A stretch of 64,000 bases of DNA from Pyxidicoccus caerfyrddinensis (GTDB lineage Bacteria; Myxococcota; Myxococcia; Myxococcales; Myxococcaceae), in contig NZ_JAAIYA010000012.1 of the NCBI RefSeq assembly GCF_010894405.1, positions 321,444 to 385,443 of the forward strand, written 5' to 3'. The notes below the pieces were generated by a model. The model had not been told where the DNA came from. It saw nothing but the letters and a program-made list of their open reading frames with translations, and did not search any database. The translations under genes and the position numbers were made by a program. Of the stretch, positions 18,137-26,881 are shown in pieces (the first letter of the stretch is position 1; each line of letters begins with the position of its first letter).

Positions 18137-19306
18137 TCAGCGCCCCTGTCGGTGGCTGGAGTCCGCGTCCTCGCGCTCGGGCGAGGGGCCGTGGTCCAGC
18201 GGGTCGTCCACGTGGGTGTCCTCGCGGCGCTTGCGGTACTGCTCGCGCACGTACGTCACCAGCTGGTCCAGGTACGAGGAGAGGGGAGGGCACCGCACGC
18301 CCGTGCCGTCCAGCAGCTCCAGCGTGTTGTGGCAGTTGTAGATGGCCAGGTGATTCACGTAGCTGATGGCCGCGCGCTGGGGCCGGGCCAGCTTCTCCAG
18401 CACGGGCAGCCGCAGCATCACATCCGCCGCGCGGGCGGAGAGGTTGAAGCGCGGCAGCTTCTTGTTGGCCTTTTCCGCGATGAGCTCGTACACGCGGCGC
18501 GCGCTCATGGGGTTGGGGTCCACCAGGTGGAACGTCCGCCCCGCGGCGCGCGGGTCCTTGGACAGCCGCAGCACCGCGTCCACTACGAAGTCCACCGGCA
18601 CCACGTTGAGCGGCGCCACGCCGTTGCCCGGCAAGGGCAGCGGCACCACCAGCGGCGACGTGACGAGCAGGATACCCAGGTAGTAGGGCCCCTCGAACTT
18701 GTCGATTTCCCCCGTGCGCGAGTCCCCCACCACGCTGGAGGGACGGAAGATGGTGATGGGCAGGGTGGCCCCCGCGCGCAGCACCAGCCGCTCCGCCTGG
18801 AACTTCGTCTCCTCGTACGGGTTGCGGAAGGCCTGGCCGCGGTCCAGCTCGTCCTCGGCGATGACGCCCACCCTGTCTCCGGACACGTAGCAGGTGGAGA
18901 AGTGGTTGAAGCGCGCCAGGTGCGAGCAGTCCCGCGCCAGCTCCAGCATGTTGCGGGTGCCGTCCACGTTCACCCGCCACGCCGTGTCCTTGGGCACGCC
19001 CAGCTGGGCCACCGCCGCGAGGTGGAAGATGTCCGTCACCCGCTCGCACAGGCGCTGGTACTCCTCGCCGGACAAGCCCAGGTGCATGTCCACCACGTCG
19101 CCGGTGAGCAGCTCCACCGGGGCGCCCTTCATCTTGGCCGCGTGCTTCTGCGCGTCCTTGAGGTGCTTGGGCTGCACCAGCGCGTAGATGTGCCCTTTCG
19201 GGTCCTCCCGCGCGATGTGCTCCACCAGCCGCTTGCCGATGAACCCGGGGTAGCCGGTGATGAAATACGTCCCGGCGCCGCCGCCCTTCTTGCGCGTCTC
19301 GCTCAT
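18137..19306 (-). CDS. Extended SDR, fatty acyl/thioester reductase-like (NAD-binding)
   Basis: 389 residues. The Rossmann motif is TGYPGFIG at 17-24 and the catalytic pair lies in NPYEETKFQAE (YxxxK). The pattern (HLAAVAQLG, VNVDGTRNMLELA, RPSSVVGDSRTGEIDKFEGP) is that of the NAD_binding_4/male-sterility group, which reduces acyl thioesters or acts as a nucleoside-sugar epimerase-like enzyme. The C-terminal third is less conserved and ends in a charged tail. Lying near two MaoC dehydratases, it may act in lipid metabolism, which is inference. Confidence 0.8.
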   Translation of the reverse strand: MSETRKKGGGAGTYFITGYPGFIGKRLVEHIAREDPKGHIYALVQPKHLKDAQKHAAKMKGAPVELLTGDVVDMHLGLSGEEYQRLCERVTDIFHLAAVAQLGVPKDTAWRVNVDGTRNMLELARDCSHLARFNHFSTCYVSGDRVGVIAEDELDRGQAFRNPYEETKFQAERLVLRAGATLPITIFRPSSVVGDSRTGEIDKFEGPYYLGILLVTSPLVVPLPLPGNGVAPLNVVPVDFVVDAVLRLSKDPRAAGRTFHLVDPNPMSARRVYELIAEKANKKLPRFNLSARAADVMLRLPVLEKLARPQRAAISYVNHLAIYNCHNTLELLDGTGVRCPPLSSYLDQLVTYVREQYRKRREDTHVDDPLDHGPSPEREDADSSHRQGR

Positions 19307-19329
19307 GCGGCGCGCAGCATACCCGCCCG

Positions 19330-19926
19330 TCAGCCCCGCGCGAGCATGGCCCGCCAGACAGATTCCACCTGGGCCCGGGTGTCAGCCAGGTCACCGCTGT
19401 TGTCGATGACCCACGTGGCGTGCGCCCGCTTCGAGTCCAGGGGGAGCTGGGCGGCCAGCCGGCCCTCCGCCCCCGCCGCGTCCAGCCCGTCCCGCGCCAT
19501 CAGCCGGGCCTTCTGCAGGTCCCGGGGCACCCACACCACCGCCACGCCCTCCATCCACTCGTGCATGCCCGCCTCGATGAGCAGGGGCACGTCGTAGATG
19601 ACGCGCTTCACCCCCCGCGCCTCCAGGGCCTGGACCTTCTCCAGGAAGGCCTCGCGCACCCGGGGGTGGATGATGGCGTTGAGGGCGGCGCGTTCGGTGG
19701 CGTCCGAGAAGACGCGCGCACCCAGCTTCACCCGGTCCAGCCGGCCGTCGGGGCCCAGCACGCCGGGGAAGCGCGCGGCCACGTCGGCGAGGCCCGGGGT
19801 GCCGGGCTCCACCACCTCGCGGGCGAGCACGTCCGCGTCCAGCACCTCGGCGCCCAGCTCGCGGAGCATCCGCGTGACGGTGCTCTTGCCGGAGGCGATG
19901 CCGCCCGTCAGCCCGAAGACGTGCAT
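19330..19926 (-). CDS. coaE: Dephospho-CoA kinase
   Basis: 198 residues. CoaE phosphorylates dephospho-CoA at the ribose 3' hydroxyl, the last step of coenzyme A synthesis. The P-loop GLTGGIASGKST is at 5-16, followed by LGAEVLDADVLAREVV and VIYDVPLLIEAGMHEWMEGV, all diagnostic. The ATG at 19926 gives the family's normal length; the frame is open further upstream, but that part overlaps the next gene. Confidence 0.95.
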   Translation of the reverse strand: MHVFGLTGGIASGKSTVTRMLRELGAEVLDADVLAREVVEPGTPGLADVAARFPGVLGPDGRLDRVKLGARVFSDATERAALNAIIHPRVREAFLEKVQALEARGVKRVIYDVPLLIEAGMHEWMEGVAVVWVPRDLQKARLMARDGLDAAGAEGRLAAQLPLDSKRAHATWVIDNSGDLADTRAQVESVWRAMLARG

Positions 19927-19937
19927 GGGGCCCAGGC

Positions 19938-20405
19938 CTACTTCGCGGCCTTCTGCGTGGTGAAGGTGAACGACTGCACCGTCTTGCCGTCCTCGTTGAA
20001 GAAGATGGCCAGACCCAGCTTCGGGTACAGGAAGTAGGTGCGGAAGTCCTCCGTCAGCTTGCGCAGGTAGCACGGGGTGGCGGGCGCCGGGCCGGCGGGG
20101 CAGGCCGGGCCGTAGCTGTTCTCGATCGTCTCCTTGTCGATGACCGGCCCCGGGAACACGTCGATGCGCTCCACCAGTTGGGAGCCGGGGTCGACCTTGA
20201 ACTGGGCCTGGGTGGTGCCCTTGATGGCCTCCTTGCCCAGGTAGGCGATGATCTCCTTGCCGTCCTGGGTGACGGTGCGCGAGGGCTCACCGAACTTCTT
20301 GATGATTTCCTCGCGCTTCGAAGTGCCGGGCTCGATGCCCTGCCAGGGCTTGGCAGCGGCGGGTACGGCGAAGGCGAGCACGGCGAGCAGGGTCAGGGTC
20401 CGCAT
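19938..20405 (-). CDS. Small secreted protein, unknown function
   Basis: 155 residues with a clear signal peptide (MRTLTLLAVLAFAVPAAAKP). After cleavage, PWQGIEPGTSKREEIIKKFGEPSRTV resembles the SmpA/BamE-type start, in which a Gly-x-Pro-rich turn and GEP motif recur. Four of the residues in the middle are cysteines in ACPAGPAPATPCYLR, which may form a disulfide. A GGAGG site seven bases before the ATG at 20405 selects it over the GTG at 20408. It ends 11 bases before coaE, so the two are probably cotranscribed. Confidence 0.75.
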   Translation of the reverse strand: MRTLTLLAVLAFAVPAAAKPWQGIEPGTSKREEIIKKFGEPSRTVTQDGKEIIAYLGKEAIKGTTQAQFKVDPGSQLVERIDVFPGPVIDKETIENSYGPACPAGPAPATPCYLRKLTEDFRTYFLYPKLGLAIFFNEDGKTVQSFTFTTQKAAK

Positions 20406-20500
20406 CACGATTCCTCCCTAACGGATCGGGCAGGCAGGGCTCAAGAAATCCACAGTGTTTCAAACGGATGATGCTGGCCGGCATTCAATCACGAGACGCC

Positions 20501-20529
20501 TTGCCCCGTCCGGGGGGGTCTGCTAGTCG
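20501..20529 (+). promoter_or_regulatory. Candidate promoter of the tetraheme cytochrome gene
   Basis: TTGCCC (20501-20506), 17 bases, TAGTCG (20524-20529). The -10 box ends seven bases before the ATG at 20537, so a leaderless message is predicted. No ribosome-binding site is seen. Confidence 0.4.
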
Positions 20530-20536
20530 GACCGTC

Positions 20537-21055
20537 ATGCCTGCTCCTGGCTCCAGGATGATGCTCCTGCTCGCCCTCGCCCTCGGTGGCGCGGCCGCCG
20601 CCGCCGACTTCGTCGGCCCGGACAGCTGCAAGGGCTGCCACCCCGAGGCCTACGACGCGTGGATGCAGTCCAAGCATGCCCGCGCGGAGAACTCGCTCTC
20701 CGAGCAGCAGCGCAAGGACGGCCGCTGCCTGTCGTGCCACTCCCCGGACCAGGGTGCGCAGGCCACCGCCAGCGTCACCTGCGAGACGTGCCACGGCGGC
20801 GGCCAGTACTACTCGCCCGAGTACGTGATGAAGGACTCGGAGCTGTCCCGGCTGGTGGGCTTGGTGGACCCGTCGGAGAAGCAGTGCCGCTCCTGCCACG
20901 ACGCTTCCTCGCCCTCCCTCCGGCCGTTCGACTTCAAGGAGTCGCTCAAGGCCATCGACCACTGGTCCGCCGAGCGAGCCCGCCGCTCCGGCCGGACCGA
21001 CGCGTCCACCACCTCCACCTCCACGGCGCCAGCCCCGGCCAGCGCCAAGAAATAG
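20537..21055 (+). CDS. Periplasmic tetraheme c-type cytochrome
   Basis: 172 residues with a signal peptide ending at GGAAAAADF. There are four CxxCH heme-binding motifs: C31-C34-H35 (SCKGCH), C64-C67-H68 (CLSCH), C81-C84-H85 (CETCH) and C116-C119-H120 (CRSCH). Extra histidines (about 47 and after 130) can serve as distal ligands. The spacing resembles cytochrome c554/NrfB-like electron carriers. The last 30 residues are a Ser/Thr/Ala tail. An electron-transfer role is safe; partners are unknown. It could start at the ATG at 20558. Confidence 0.85.
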   Translation: MPAPGSRMMLLLALALGGAAAAADFVGPDSCKGCHPEAYDAWMQSKHARAENSLSEQQRKDGRCLSCHSPDQGAQATASVTCETCHGGGQYYSPEYVMKDSELSRLVGLVDPSEKQCRSCHDASSPSLRPFDFKESLKAIDHWSAERARRSGRTDASTTSTSTAPAPASAKK

Positions 21056-21059
21056 CCGC

Positions 21060-21686
21060 GTGATCAAGGTCAAGGTTCTCGACGCCCGCTTCGTCGTCAC
21101 CGCCGTGGAGCCCAAGGGCTACCCGCCGGGCCATACCGCGGAGGTGGCCTTCGTCGGCCGCTCCAACGTGGGCAAGTCTTCCATGATCAACGCGCTCACC
21201 AACCGCAGGAAGCTGGTGCGCGTGTCGAACACCCCGGGCCGCACCCGGACGCTCAACTTCTTCGACGTGGACCTGGAGCGCAACGGCGTGCGCCACGCGG
21301 TGCGCCTGTGCGATTTGCCCGGCTACGGCTTCGCCAAGGCCAGCAAGACGGACAAGAAGCAGTGGGAGGAGATGATCACCACCTACCTCGAGAAGCGGCA
21401 CCGCCTGGAGGCGGTGGTCAGCATCATCGACGCGGAGGTGGGGCCTACCCCGGACGACCTGGCCACGCTGGACTACCTCCAGGCCCACAACCGCCGCATC
21501 CTCGTCGTGGCCACCAAGGTGGACCGGCTCACCAAGGCCCAGCGCAAGCCCCGCATGATCGCGCTGTCCCAGGCCATGGACCTGCCCCTGGAGGTCATCC
21601 TTCCCTTCTCCGCGACGGAGAAGCTGGGAGTCGATGAAGTCTGGGGAGCCCTCCTCGATACATTCGGGAAGTCCACCCGGGTTTGA
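21060..21686 (+). CDS. engB: Ribosome-biogenesis GTP-binding protein EngB (YsxC/YihA)
   Basis: 208 residues from a GTG start. EngB is an essential TRAFAC GTPase needed for assembly of the large ribosomal subunit. G1 motif GRSNVGKSS at 33-41, G2 Thr in NTPGRTRTLNFF, G3 LCDLPGYGFAK, G4 VATKVDRL and G5 PFSATEKLG are all present. It follows the cytochrome gene by four bases. Confidence 0.95.
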   Translation: MIKVKVLDARFVVTAVEPKGYPPGHTAEVAFVGRSNVGKSSMINALTNRRKLVRVSNTPGRTRTLNFFDVDLERNGVRHAVRLCDLPGYGFAKASKTDKKQWEEMITTYLEKRHRLEAVVSIIDAEVGPTPDDLATLDYLQAHNRRILVVATKVDRLTKAQRKPRMIALSQAMDLPLEVILPFSATEKLGVDEVWGALLDTFGKSTRV

Positions 21687-21687
21687 G

Positions 21688-21716
21688 TTGACCGGGTGCG
21701 GCGAAAAACGGTTTCC
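21688..21716 (+). promoter_or_regulatory. Possible promoter of the propeller lipoprotein gene
   Basis: A good TTGACC (21688-21693) just past the engB stop and 17 bases later GTTTCC (21711-21716), a poor -10 box. The lipoprotein gene starts at 21758. Confidence 0.3.
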
Positions 21717-21757
21717 TGACCTCCTGTTCGCGCCATTGCCGGCGCTGGAGGTCTCAC

Positions 21758-23692
21758 ATGCGCCAGCAGTTCCTCGTTGCCGCCGTGCTCGCCACGGTGG
21801 CCCTCACGGCCTGTAGCTCGGGCGGAGGCGCGGGCAAGCCCGACGCCGGCGGTTTCGGCAACCCCCAGGGCAACACGGACGGCGGCCGCGACGGCGGCGG
21901 TGGCACCGGTACGGGCGATGGCGGCACCGGCGACGATGATGCCGGCACCTCGGTGGGCATCCCTCCCGGCGGCTTCGACCTGGACGGCGGCGTGTCCAGC
22001 GGCGCGGTCCAGGTGGACGGCGTGCAGCAGGACCCCCAGGGTAACATCATCCTCGGCGGCGGCAGCACCGCGCTGGCCTTCGCGTGGATCGCCAACAACA
22101 ACGCGGGCACGGTGTCCAAGTACGACACGCGCACCGGCAAGGAGGTGGGCCGCTACCACGCCGTCATCCCCGTGGACGGCAAGGGGCAGCCCAACGGCGT
22201 GCGGGGCAACGAGCCCAACATGCCCAGCCGCACCGCGGTGGACCTCTTTGGCGACGTGTGGGTGGCCAACCGCGCGCAGGACGTCCAGGGCTCGGTGACG
22301 AAGATCGCCAACAGCAAGGCCTACTGCAAGGAGCGCAACGGCGTTGCCGGCATCCAGACGAGCGAGGACAAGAACGACGACGGGAAGATCGACCCGGCGA
22401 CGGAGATGATCATCCCCACCGACTGGACGGACCCGAAGCAGTACGACGAGTGCCTCCTGTTCAGCACCCCCGTGGGCCCCTCCGGCACGGGCGCCATCAA
22501 GACGCGCGCCATCGCCATCTCCCAGGGCATCGAAAACAGCGCCGGCGACATCTGGGTAGGCATCTGGGCCAACGCGCGCATCATCAAGCTGGACCCCGAG
22601 ACTGGCCAGCAGGTGCAGGTCAACGGCGCGGGCGCCATGGACATCCCCGTGTTCCAGTCGGGCTCGGGCCCGTACGGCGCGGCCATTGACGGGCAGCAGC
22701 GCCTGTGGATGGTGTCCGCCAACCTGAGCCCCCTGCGGCTGGCGCTCATCGACACCGGCAACGGCGAGGTGGTGAACATCGACGGCAAGGCGTTCATCTC
22801 CCCGCCCGCGGCGCTGGGCACCTCCGGCGCGTACGGCATCGCGGTGGACGGCAAGGACCGGGTGTGGATTGCCGGCTGGACGTCGGGCGCCAAGGCGTGG
22901 CGCTACACGCACAACGGCCTGTCCGGCACGCTGGGCGAGTGGAAGGTGTTCGACTTCTCCAACGCCATCAGCCAGATCAACACGAAGATGCGCCGCGCGC
23001 GCGGCATCGCCGCGGATGACAAGGGCTTCGTGTGGATGAGCTCGGACACGGGCACCCAGCCCGGCAACGACGCGGCCACCCGCGGCGCCTCGCAGCTCAT
23101 CGCCTTCAACGGCGACACGGGCGACATCAAGAAGTTCCAGTGGACGGACAGCCAGCAGGTGGACTTCATCGACGCCACGGACGGCAACTCGTACACCGCC
23201 ATCGGCGTGGGCCTGGACGCGGACAACAACGCGTGGGTGAACAACAACTCCGGCAACGTCATCCGCGTGGACCGCGAGTCGGGCAACATCCTGCGCACGC
23301 AGAAGCAGGGCAGCGGCCTGTACACGTACTCGGACTTCACGGGCTACCAGCTGCGCAACTTCACCGCGCCCTCGGGCTGGTACCGCCAGATCTTCACCGG
23401 CTGCGGCTCCAACACCGTGTGGCGCACCGCGAAGTGGGACGTGGAGAAGCCCGCGGGCACGGACATGAACGTCTACGTCACCGTGTCCAACCGGCGTGAC
23501 GGGCTGGACAACCCCGCCAACCGAAAGGGCCCCTTCGTCGCCCAGCCGGTGGACCTGACGGCGCAGGGCTTCCCCAAGGGCAACTACCTGCGCATCGAGT
23601 TCGAGCTGAAGTCCACGGACCGCATCCTCAACGCCACGCCCAAGCTGAAGTCGTTCGATGTCGACTTCCAGTGCGAGGTCGTCATCCGGTAG
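21758..23692 (+). CDS. Large lipoprotein, NHL/Vgb-like beta-propeller
   Basis: 644 residues. The signal ends in a perfect lipobox (VALTACSS). A long Gly/Asp-rich spacer (about 22-75) follows, then a propeller with repeated SMP-30/Vgb-like elements (WIANNNAGTVSKYDTRTGKE, DLFGDVWVANRAQ, GAAIDGQQRLWMVSAN, GIAVDGKDRVWIAGW, DADNNAWVNNNSGNVIRVDRESG). The C-terminal part is a separate beta domain (CGSNTVWRTAKWDVEKPAG). This is one of the large surface lipoproteins common in myxobacteria. Its ligand or substrate cannot be read from sequence. Confidence 0.8.
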   Translation: MRQQFLVAAVLATVALTACSSGGGAGKPDAGGFGNPQGNTDGGRDGGGGTGTGDGGTGDDDAGTSVGIPPGGFDLDGGVSSGAVQVDGVQQDPQGNIILGGGSTALAFAWIANNNAGTVSKYDTRTGKEVGRYHAVIPVDGKGQPNGVRGNEPNMPSRTAVDLFGDVWVANRAQDVQGSVTKIANSKAYCKERNGVAGIQTSEDKNDDGKIDPATEMIIPTDWTDPKQYDECLLFSTPVGPSGTGAIKTRAIAISQGIENSAGDIWVGIWANARIIKLDPETGQQVQVNGAGAMDIPVFQSGSGPYGAAIDGQQRLWMVSANLSPLRLALIDTGNGEVVNIDGKAFISPPAALGTSGAYGIAVDGKDRVWIAGWTSGAKAWRYTHNGLSGTLGEWKVFDFSNAISQINTKMRRARGIAADDKGFVWMSSDTGTQPGNDAATRGASQLIAFNGDTGDIKKFQWTDSQQVDFIDATDGNSYTAIGVGLDADNNAWVNNNSGNVIRVDRESGNILRTQKQGSGLYTYSDFTGYQLRNFTAPSGWYRQIFTGCGSNTVWRTAKWDVEKPAGTDMNVYVTVSNRRDGLDNPANRKGPFVAQPVDLTAQGFPKGNYLRIEFELKSTDRILNATPKLKSFDVDFQCEVVIR

Positions 23693-23711
23693 TCGCCGCT
23701 CGCGTGGCGTT

Positions 23712-23732
23712 CCCCTCCCGGCCCGGGAGGGG
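23712..23732. terminator. Hairpin after the propeller lipoprotein gene
   Basis: CCCCTCCC (23712-23719) pairs with GGGAGGGG (23725-23732) around a five-base loop, 20 bases past the stop. There is no T-run after it. Confidence 0.35.
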
Positions 23733-23751
23733 GTGTGGTAGGCACGCCGCC

Positions 23752-25425
23752 GTGTCTGAAAACGGCAAGGGTAATGGCAAAGACGCGCAGCTCGCCCCGC
23801 GCGAGCTGCGCCAGCGGTTGATGCGGCTTTCCCCGCGGCAGCGGATGGACGCCCTCATCGAGGCTCCGGATGCGCGAGCAGTGGTGCGCTCGCTGCCTCC
23901 GGAGGACCTCTACGTCACCATCCAGGAAGTGGGGATGGCGGACGCGACGGAGCTGGTACAGCTCGCGTCGCCCGGCCAGTTCCGCGCCTTCGTGGACCTG
24001 GGCGGCTGGCACCGCGACAAGGTGGACTCGCACGCGGTGCTCACCTGGCTGCGCGCCGCGCGCGGCGGGTTCGACGACACCGAGGAGTTCCTCCGCAAGC
24101 TGCACGCGGTGGACCTGGAGGTGCTGGAGCTCCTGCTGCGCGAGTTCTCCGAGGTGCATGACCTGGAGGAGAACCCGGACGTCAACCCGCCCGGCGTGAC
24201 GATGGAGACGCCCGAGGGGCGCTACCTCATCGAAATCAAGGCCGAGGGCGTGGAGATGTCCGCCGTGCGCTCGCTCCTCAATGACCTCATCGCGGAGAAC
24301 CCCTTCGAGGCGGTGCGGCTGCTGGAGGCCGTGCGCTGGGAGATTCCCAGCGAGATGGAGGAGACCGCCTACCAGTTCCGCCGCGGGCGGCTCCTGGACA
24401 TGGGCTTCCCCACGCTGGAGGACGCGGTGGCCCTCTTCAGTCGCGTGGACGTGGGCGCCCCGGTGGACACGGCGAAGGCGCCGGGCACCGCGCTGGCGGC
24501 CACCGGCGGGCACGTGGACTACCTGGAGGCGGCCTTCCGCGGGCTGACGATGCTGGAGCGGGAGAACGCCGAGGACGAGCTACGGGACGTGGCCAACGCC
24601 GCGCTGGTGGCGGAGCTGGCGGACCCCGGCGACCTGGACGCCACGCGCCAGGCGGCGGAGATGGTCCGCGACTACCTCTCGCTGGGCCTGGAGCACCTGA
24701 CGGGCGCGGACCCGGCCCGCGCCTCGGACGCGCTGCGCGACACGCCGCTGCGCCGCGTCTTCCAGGTGGGCTTCTCGCTGACGCTCCAGCTCAAGTTCCG
24801 CGCGGACCGGCTGGTGAAGGCGCCGGGCGCCATGCTCGAGGGCGTGCTGATGGTGCTGCCGGAGGAGGCCGCGGCAGTGGAAGCGCTCCGGCGCAAGCGG
24901 CCGCGCCGCGCGCTGCGGGTGGACGGCGCGGAGCCGGTGCCCTTCCGCTCCCTGCGCGAGGTGGCCTCCACGGAGGCGCTGCTGGCCCGTGCGGAGGCCC
25001 AGGTGGCGCTGCTGCGCGGGGTGCTGGGCGGCTCCGCCGAGGCGGCGCACACGGCGGTGGCCCGCTTCGGCGTGCCGCTGGAGACGCTGGGCGTGGAGCG
25101 CCTGCTGGCCGCCGCGGTGGCCATGGCGGTGCTGGAGGGCCGGGCGGACGCGCGCCCCGTGCCCCTGGGCCGCACGGTGGAGCTGGGCCAGCGCCTCTTC
25201 GAGGGCACCCCCGAGGAGCCGCGCCTGCGCCCCTCCGCCGCCGACCGCGCCTTCGCCGGCCTGGAGGCGGCGGTGCCCCCCGAGGCCCGGGATGAACTGC
25301 GCCGCCTGGTGGGACTCACACTCACCCGGCTGTTGGACGAGCTGGGCACGGCGTGGCTCCAGGAAGGGCGGTTGGATCCGATCGCCACCGCCGTCCTGCC
25401 CATGGAGAGCAGCCCGGTACCGTAG
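23752..25425 (+). CDS. DUF6178-like cytoplasmic protein, function unknown
   Basis: 557 residues from a GTG at 23752 (VSENGKGNGKD). It is helical and rich in Asp, Glu, Arg and Leu, with no signal or membrane segment. The motifs LSPRQRMDALIEAPDARAVV, RSLPPEDLYVTIQEVG and a FVDLGGWHRDKVD stretch recur in a family found mostly in deltaproteobacteria that I know as DUF6178. Its molecular role is unknown. The longer open frame before 23752 contains the hairpin described above and is not supported. Confidence 0.7.
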   Translation: MSENGKGNGKDAQLAPRELRQRLMRLSPRQRMDALIEAPDARAVVRSLPPEDLYVTIQEVGMADATELVQLASPGQFRAFVDLGGWHRDKVDSHAVLTWLRAARGGFDDTEEFLRKLHAVDLEVLELLLREFSEVHDLEENPDVNPPGVTMETPEGRYLIEIKAEGVEMSAVRSLLNDLIAENPFEAVRLLEAVRWEIPSEMEETAYQFRRGRLLDMGFPTLEDAVALFSRVDVGAPVDTAKAPGTALAATGGHVDYLEAAFRGLTMLERENAEDELRDVANAALVAELADPGDLDATRQAAEMVRDYLSLGLEHLTGADPARASDALRDTPLRRVFQVGFSLTLQLKFRADRLVKAPGAMLEGVLMVLPEEAAAVEALRRKRPRRALRVDGAEPVPFRSLREVASTEALLARAEAQVALLRGVLGGSAEAAHTAVARFGVPLETLGVERLLAAAVAMAVLEGRADARPVPLGRTVELGQRLFEGTPEEPRLRPSAADRAFAGLEAAVPPEARDELRRLVGLTLTRLLDELGTAWLQEGRLDPIATAVLPMESSPVP

Positions 25426-25575
25426 GTTTTTCAGTCCGGGGCGGCCTCGGGGGCTGAAGGGGCCGCCCAATCGTAGGAGATCCAAGCCTTTGCCCGTGAG
25501 GGCGGCTGGCATGTCCTCTGCTACCGGCAGGGCACGCGTGATTGTGCGCGAGGCAACTGCCGGGAGGTGGAGGGA

Positions 25576-26871
25576 ATGGTACCGGGCGAGCAGCAGGGAC
25601 AGCGCCGTGATGTGTTGGCTTTCTATGCGCTGACCGCGTTCGCGGCGGTGATGTACGCGGCGCCGGGTGAGTGGATCCCCGCGTTGGCGGAGCTGCGGCT
25701 GGCGCTGGTGACTTCGGTGCTGGCGGCGGGATTGATGGTGATGCGGCGGCTGGGCAAGGCCGAGCCTCTCTACGTGGACGGCTCGCGGGGGCTGGCGCTC
25801 ATCGGCTTCTCGACGCTGGCGGTGGCGTCGCTCGCCTGGTCGCTGAACCCGGAGGTGACGCAGGCGACGGGCGTGGAGCTGCTGAAGCTCACGGCCATCT
25901 ACCTCACCATCGTCAACGTCATCACCAGCGGCAAGCGGCTCGCGGTGGTGTGCGGGGCCATGGTGCTGGCGTCGGTGGTGACGTCCATCGGCGTCATCAA
26001 CTGGTACATGGTGGGCGAGGACCTGGTGGAGGGCTTCCGCGCGCGGTGGGTGGGCGTCTACGCGGACCCGAACCACATGGCCATGAACATCGGCCTGGTG
26101 GTGCCGCTGGCCGTCGCCTTCATGGCGCGCAAGGGCAGCGCGTGGGTGTGGCGGCTGGCATGCCTCGTCGCGGCGGCGCTGGCGGTGACGGCGATTGTCT
26201 TCTCGCACTCGCGCGGCGGCTTCATCGGCCTGTCGCTCGCCATGGGCGTCTGGGCGGTGCGCGAGAAGCGCCGCATGCAGGCGGTGGTGGTGGGCTCCCT
26301 CTTCGTGGTGGGCCTGCTGGTGTTCGCCCCCAAGAGCTTCTGGGAGCGCAACGAGACGGTGGCCACGTTCCACGAGGATGCGTCCGCCATGGGCCGCGTG
26401 TACGCGTGGCAGGTGGCCAGCCGCATCAGCCTGGACCGGCCGCTCCTGGGCGTGGGCGCGGGCAGCTTCCGCTACGCGTGGCCGCTGTACGCGCCTCCCG
26501 AGGCGCGCCGGGCCTACGTGGCCCACAACATCTTCCTGGACGTGATTGGCGAGCTGGGCTGGGTGGGCCTGGCCTTCTTCCTGGTCTTCGCGGGCGGCTC
26601 CGCGGGCGGCGCCTTCGCGGCGTCGAGAAACCCGGAGATGGGCTGGCTGGCACGGGCGCTGTCGGCGTCCATGGTCGGCTACCTCGTGTGTGACTTGTTC
26701 TCCGGCTACATCCTGTCCGCGCACTGCTACGTGCTCTTCGGACTGGCGGCGGCGGCGCAGCGGATTGCTCGCGCGGCGGAGGCGTCTTCTTCGGTGGCGG
26801 TGGTGAAGGTTCCGGCTCCCAGGGAGCCGGCGGTGGCGGGTGGTTGGGAGGGGTCTGGACATGCGGCGTGA
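25576..26871 (+). CDS. O-antigen polymerase/ligase (Wzy/WaaL-type) membrane protein
   Basis: About 431 residues with roughly ten membrane segments. The Wzy_C signature is in the large loop: FSHSRGGFIGLSLAMGVWAV, then ASAMGRVYAWQVASRISLDRPLLGVGAGSFRYAW and AHNIFLDVIGELGWVGLAFF. Such proteins polymerise repeat units on undecaprenyl carriers or join O-antigen to lipid A core; sequence alone does not decide which. The glycosyltransferase gene starts 10 bases after its stop. Possible starts are at 25567, 25576 and further down. Confidence 0.82.
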   Translation: MVPGEQQGQRRDVLAFYALTAFAAVMYAAPGEWIPALAELRLALVTSVLAAGLMVMRRLGKAEPLYVDGSRGLALIGFSTLAVASLAWSLNPEVTQATGVELLKLTAIYLTIVNVITSGKRLAVVCGAMVLASVVTSIGVINWYMVGEDLVEGFRARWVGVYADPNHMAMNIGLVVPLAVAFMARKGSAWVWRLACLVAAALAVTAIVFSHSRGGFIGLSLAMGVWAVREKRRMQAVVVGSLFVVGLLVFAPKSFWERNETVATFHEDASAMGRVYAWQVASRISLDRPLLGVGAGSFRYAWPLYAPPEARRAYVAHNIFLDVIGELGWVGLAFFLVFAGGSAGGAFAASRNPEMGWLARALSASMVGYLVCDLFSGYILSAHCYVLFGLAAAAQRIARAAEASSSVAVVKVPAPREPAVAGGWEGSGHAA

Positions 26872-26881
26872 GGAGGTGCGG

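Noticed and set aside
25439..25468. Terminator after the DUF6178-like gene
   Set aside because: GGGCGGCC pairs with GGCCGCCC, but the loop is long and there is no T-run on either strand; kept only as a possible GC hairpin.
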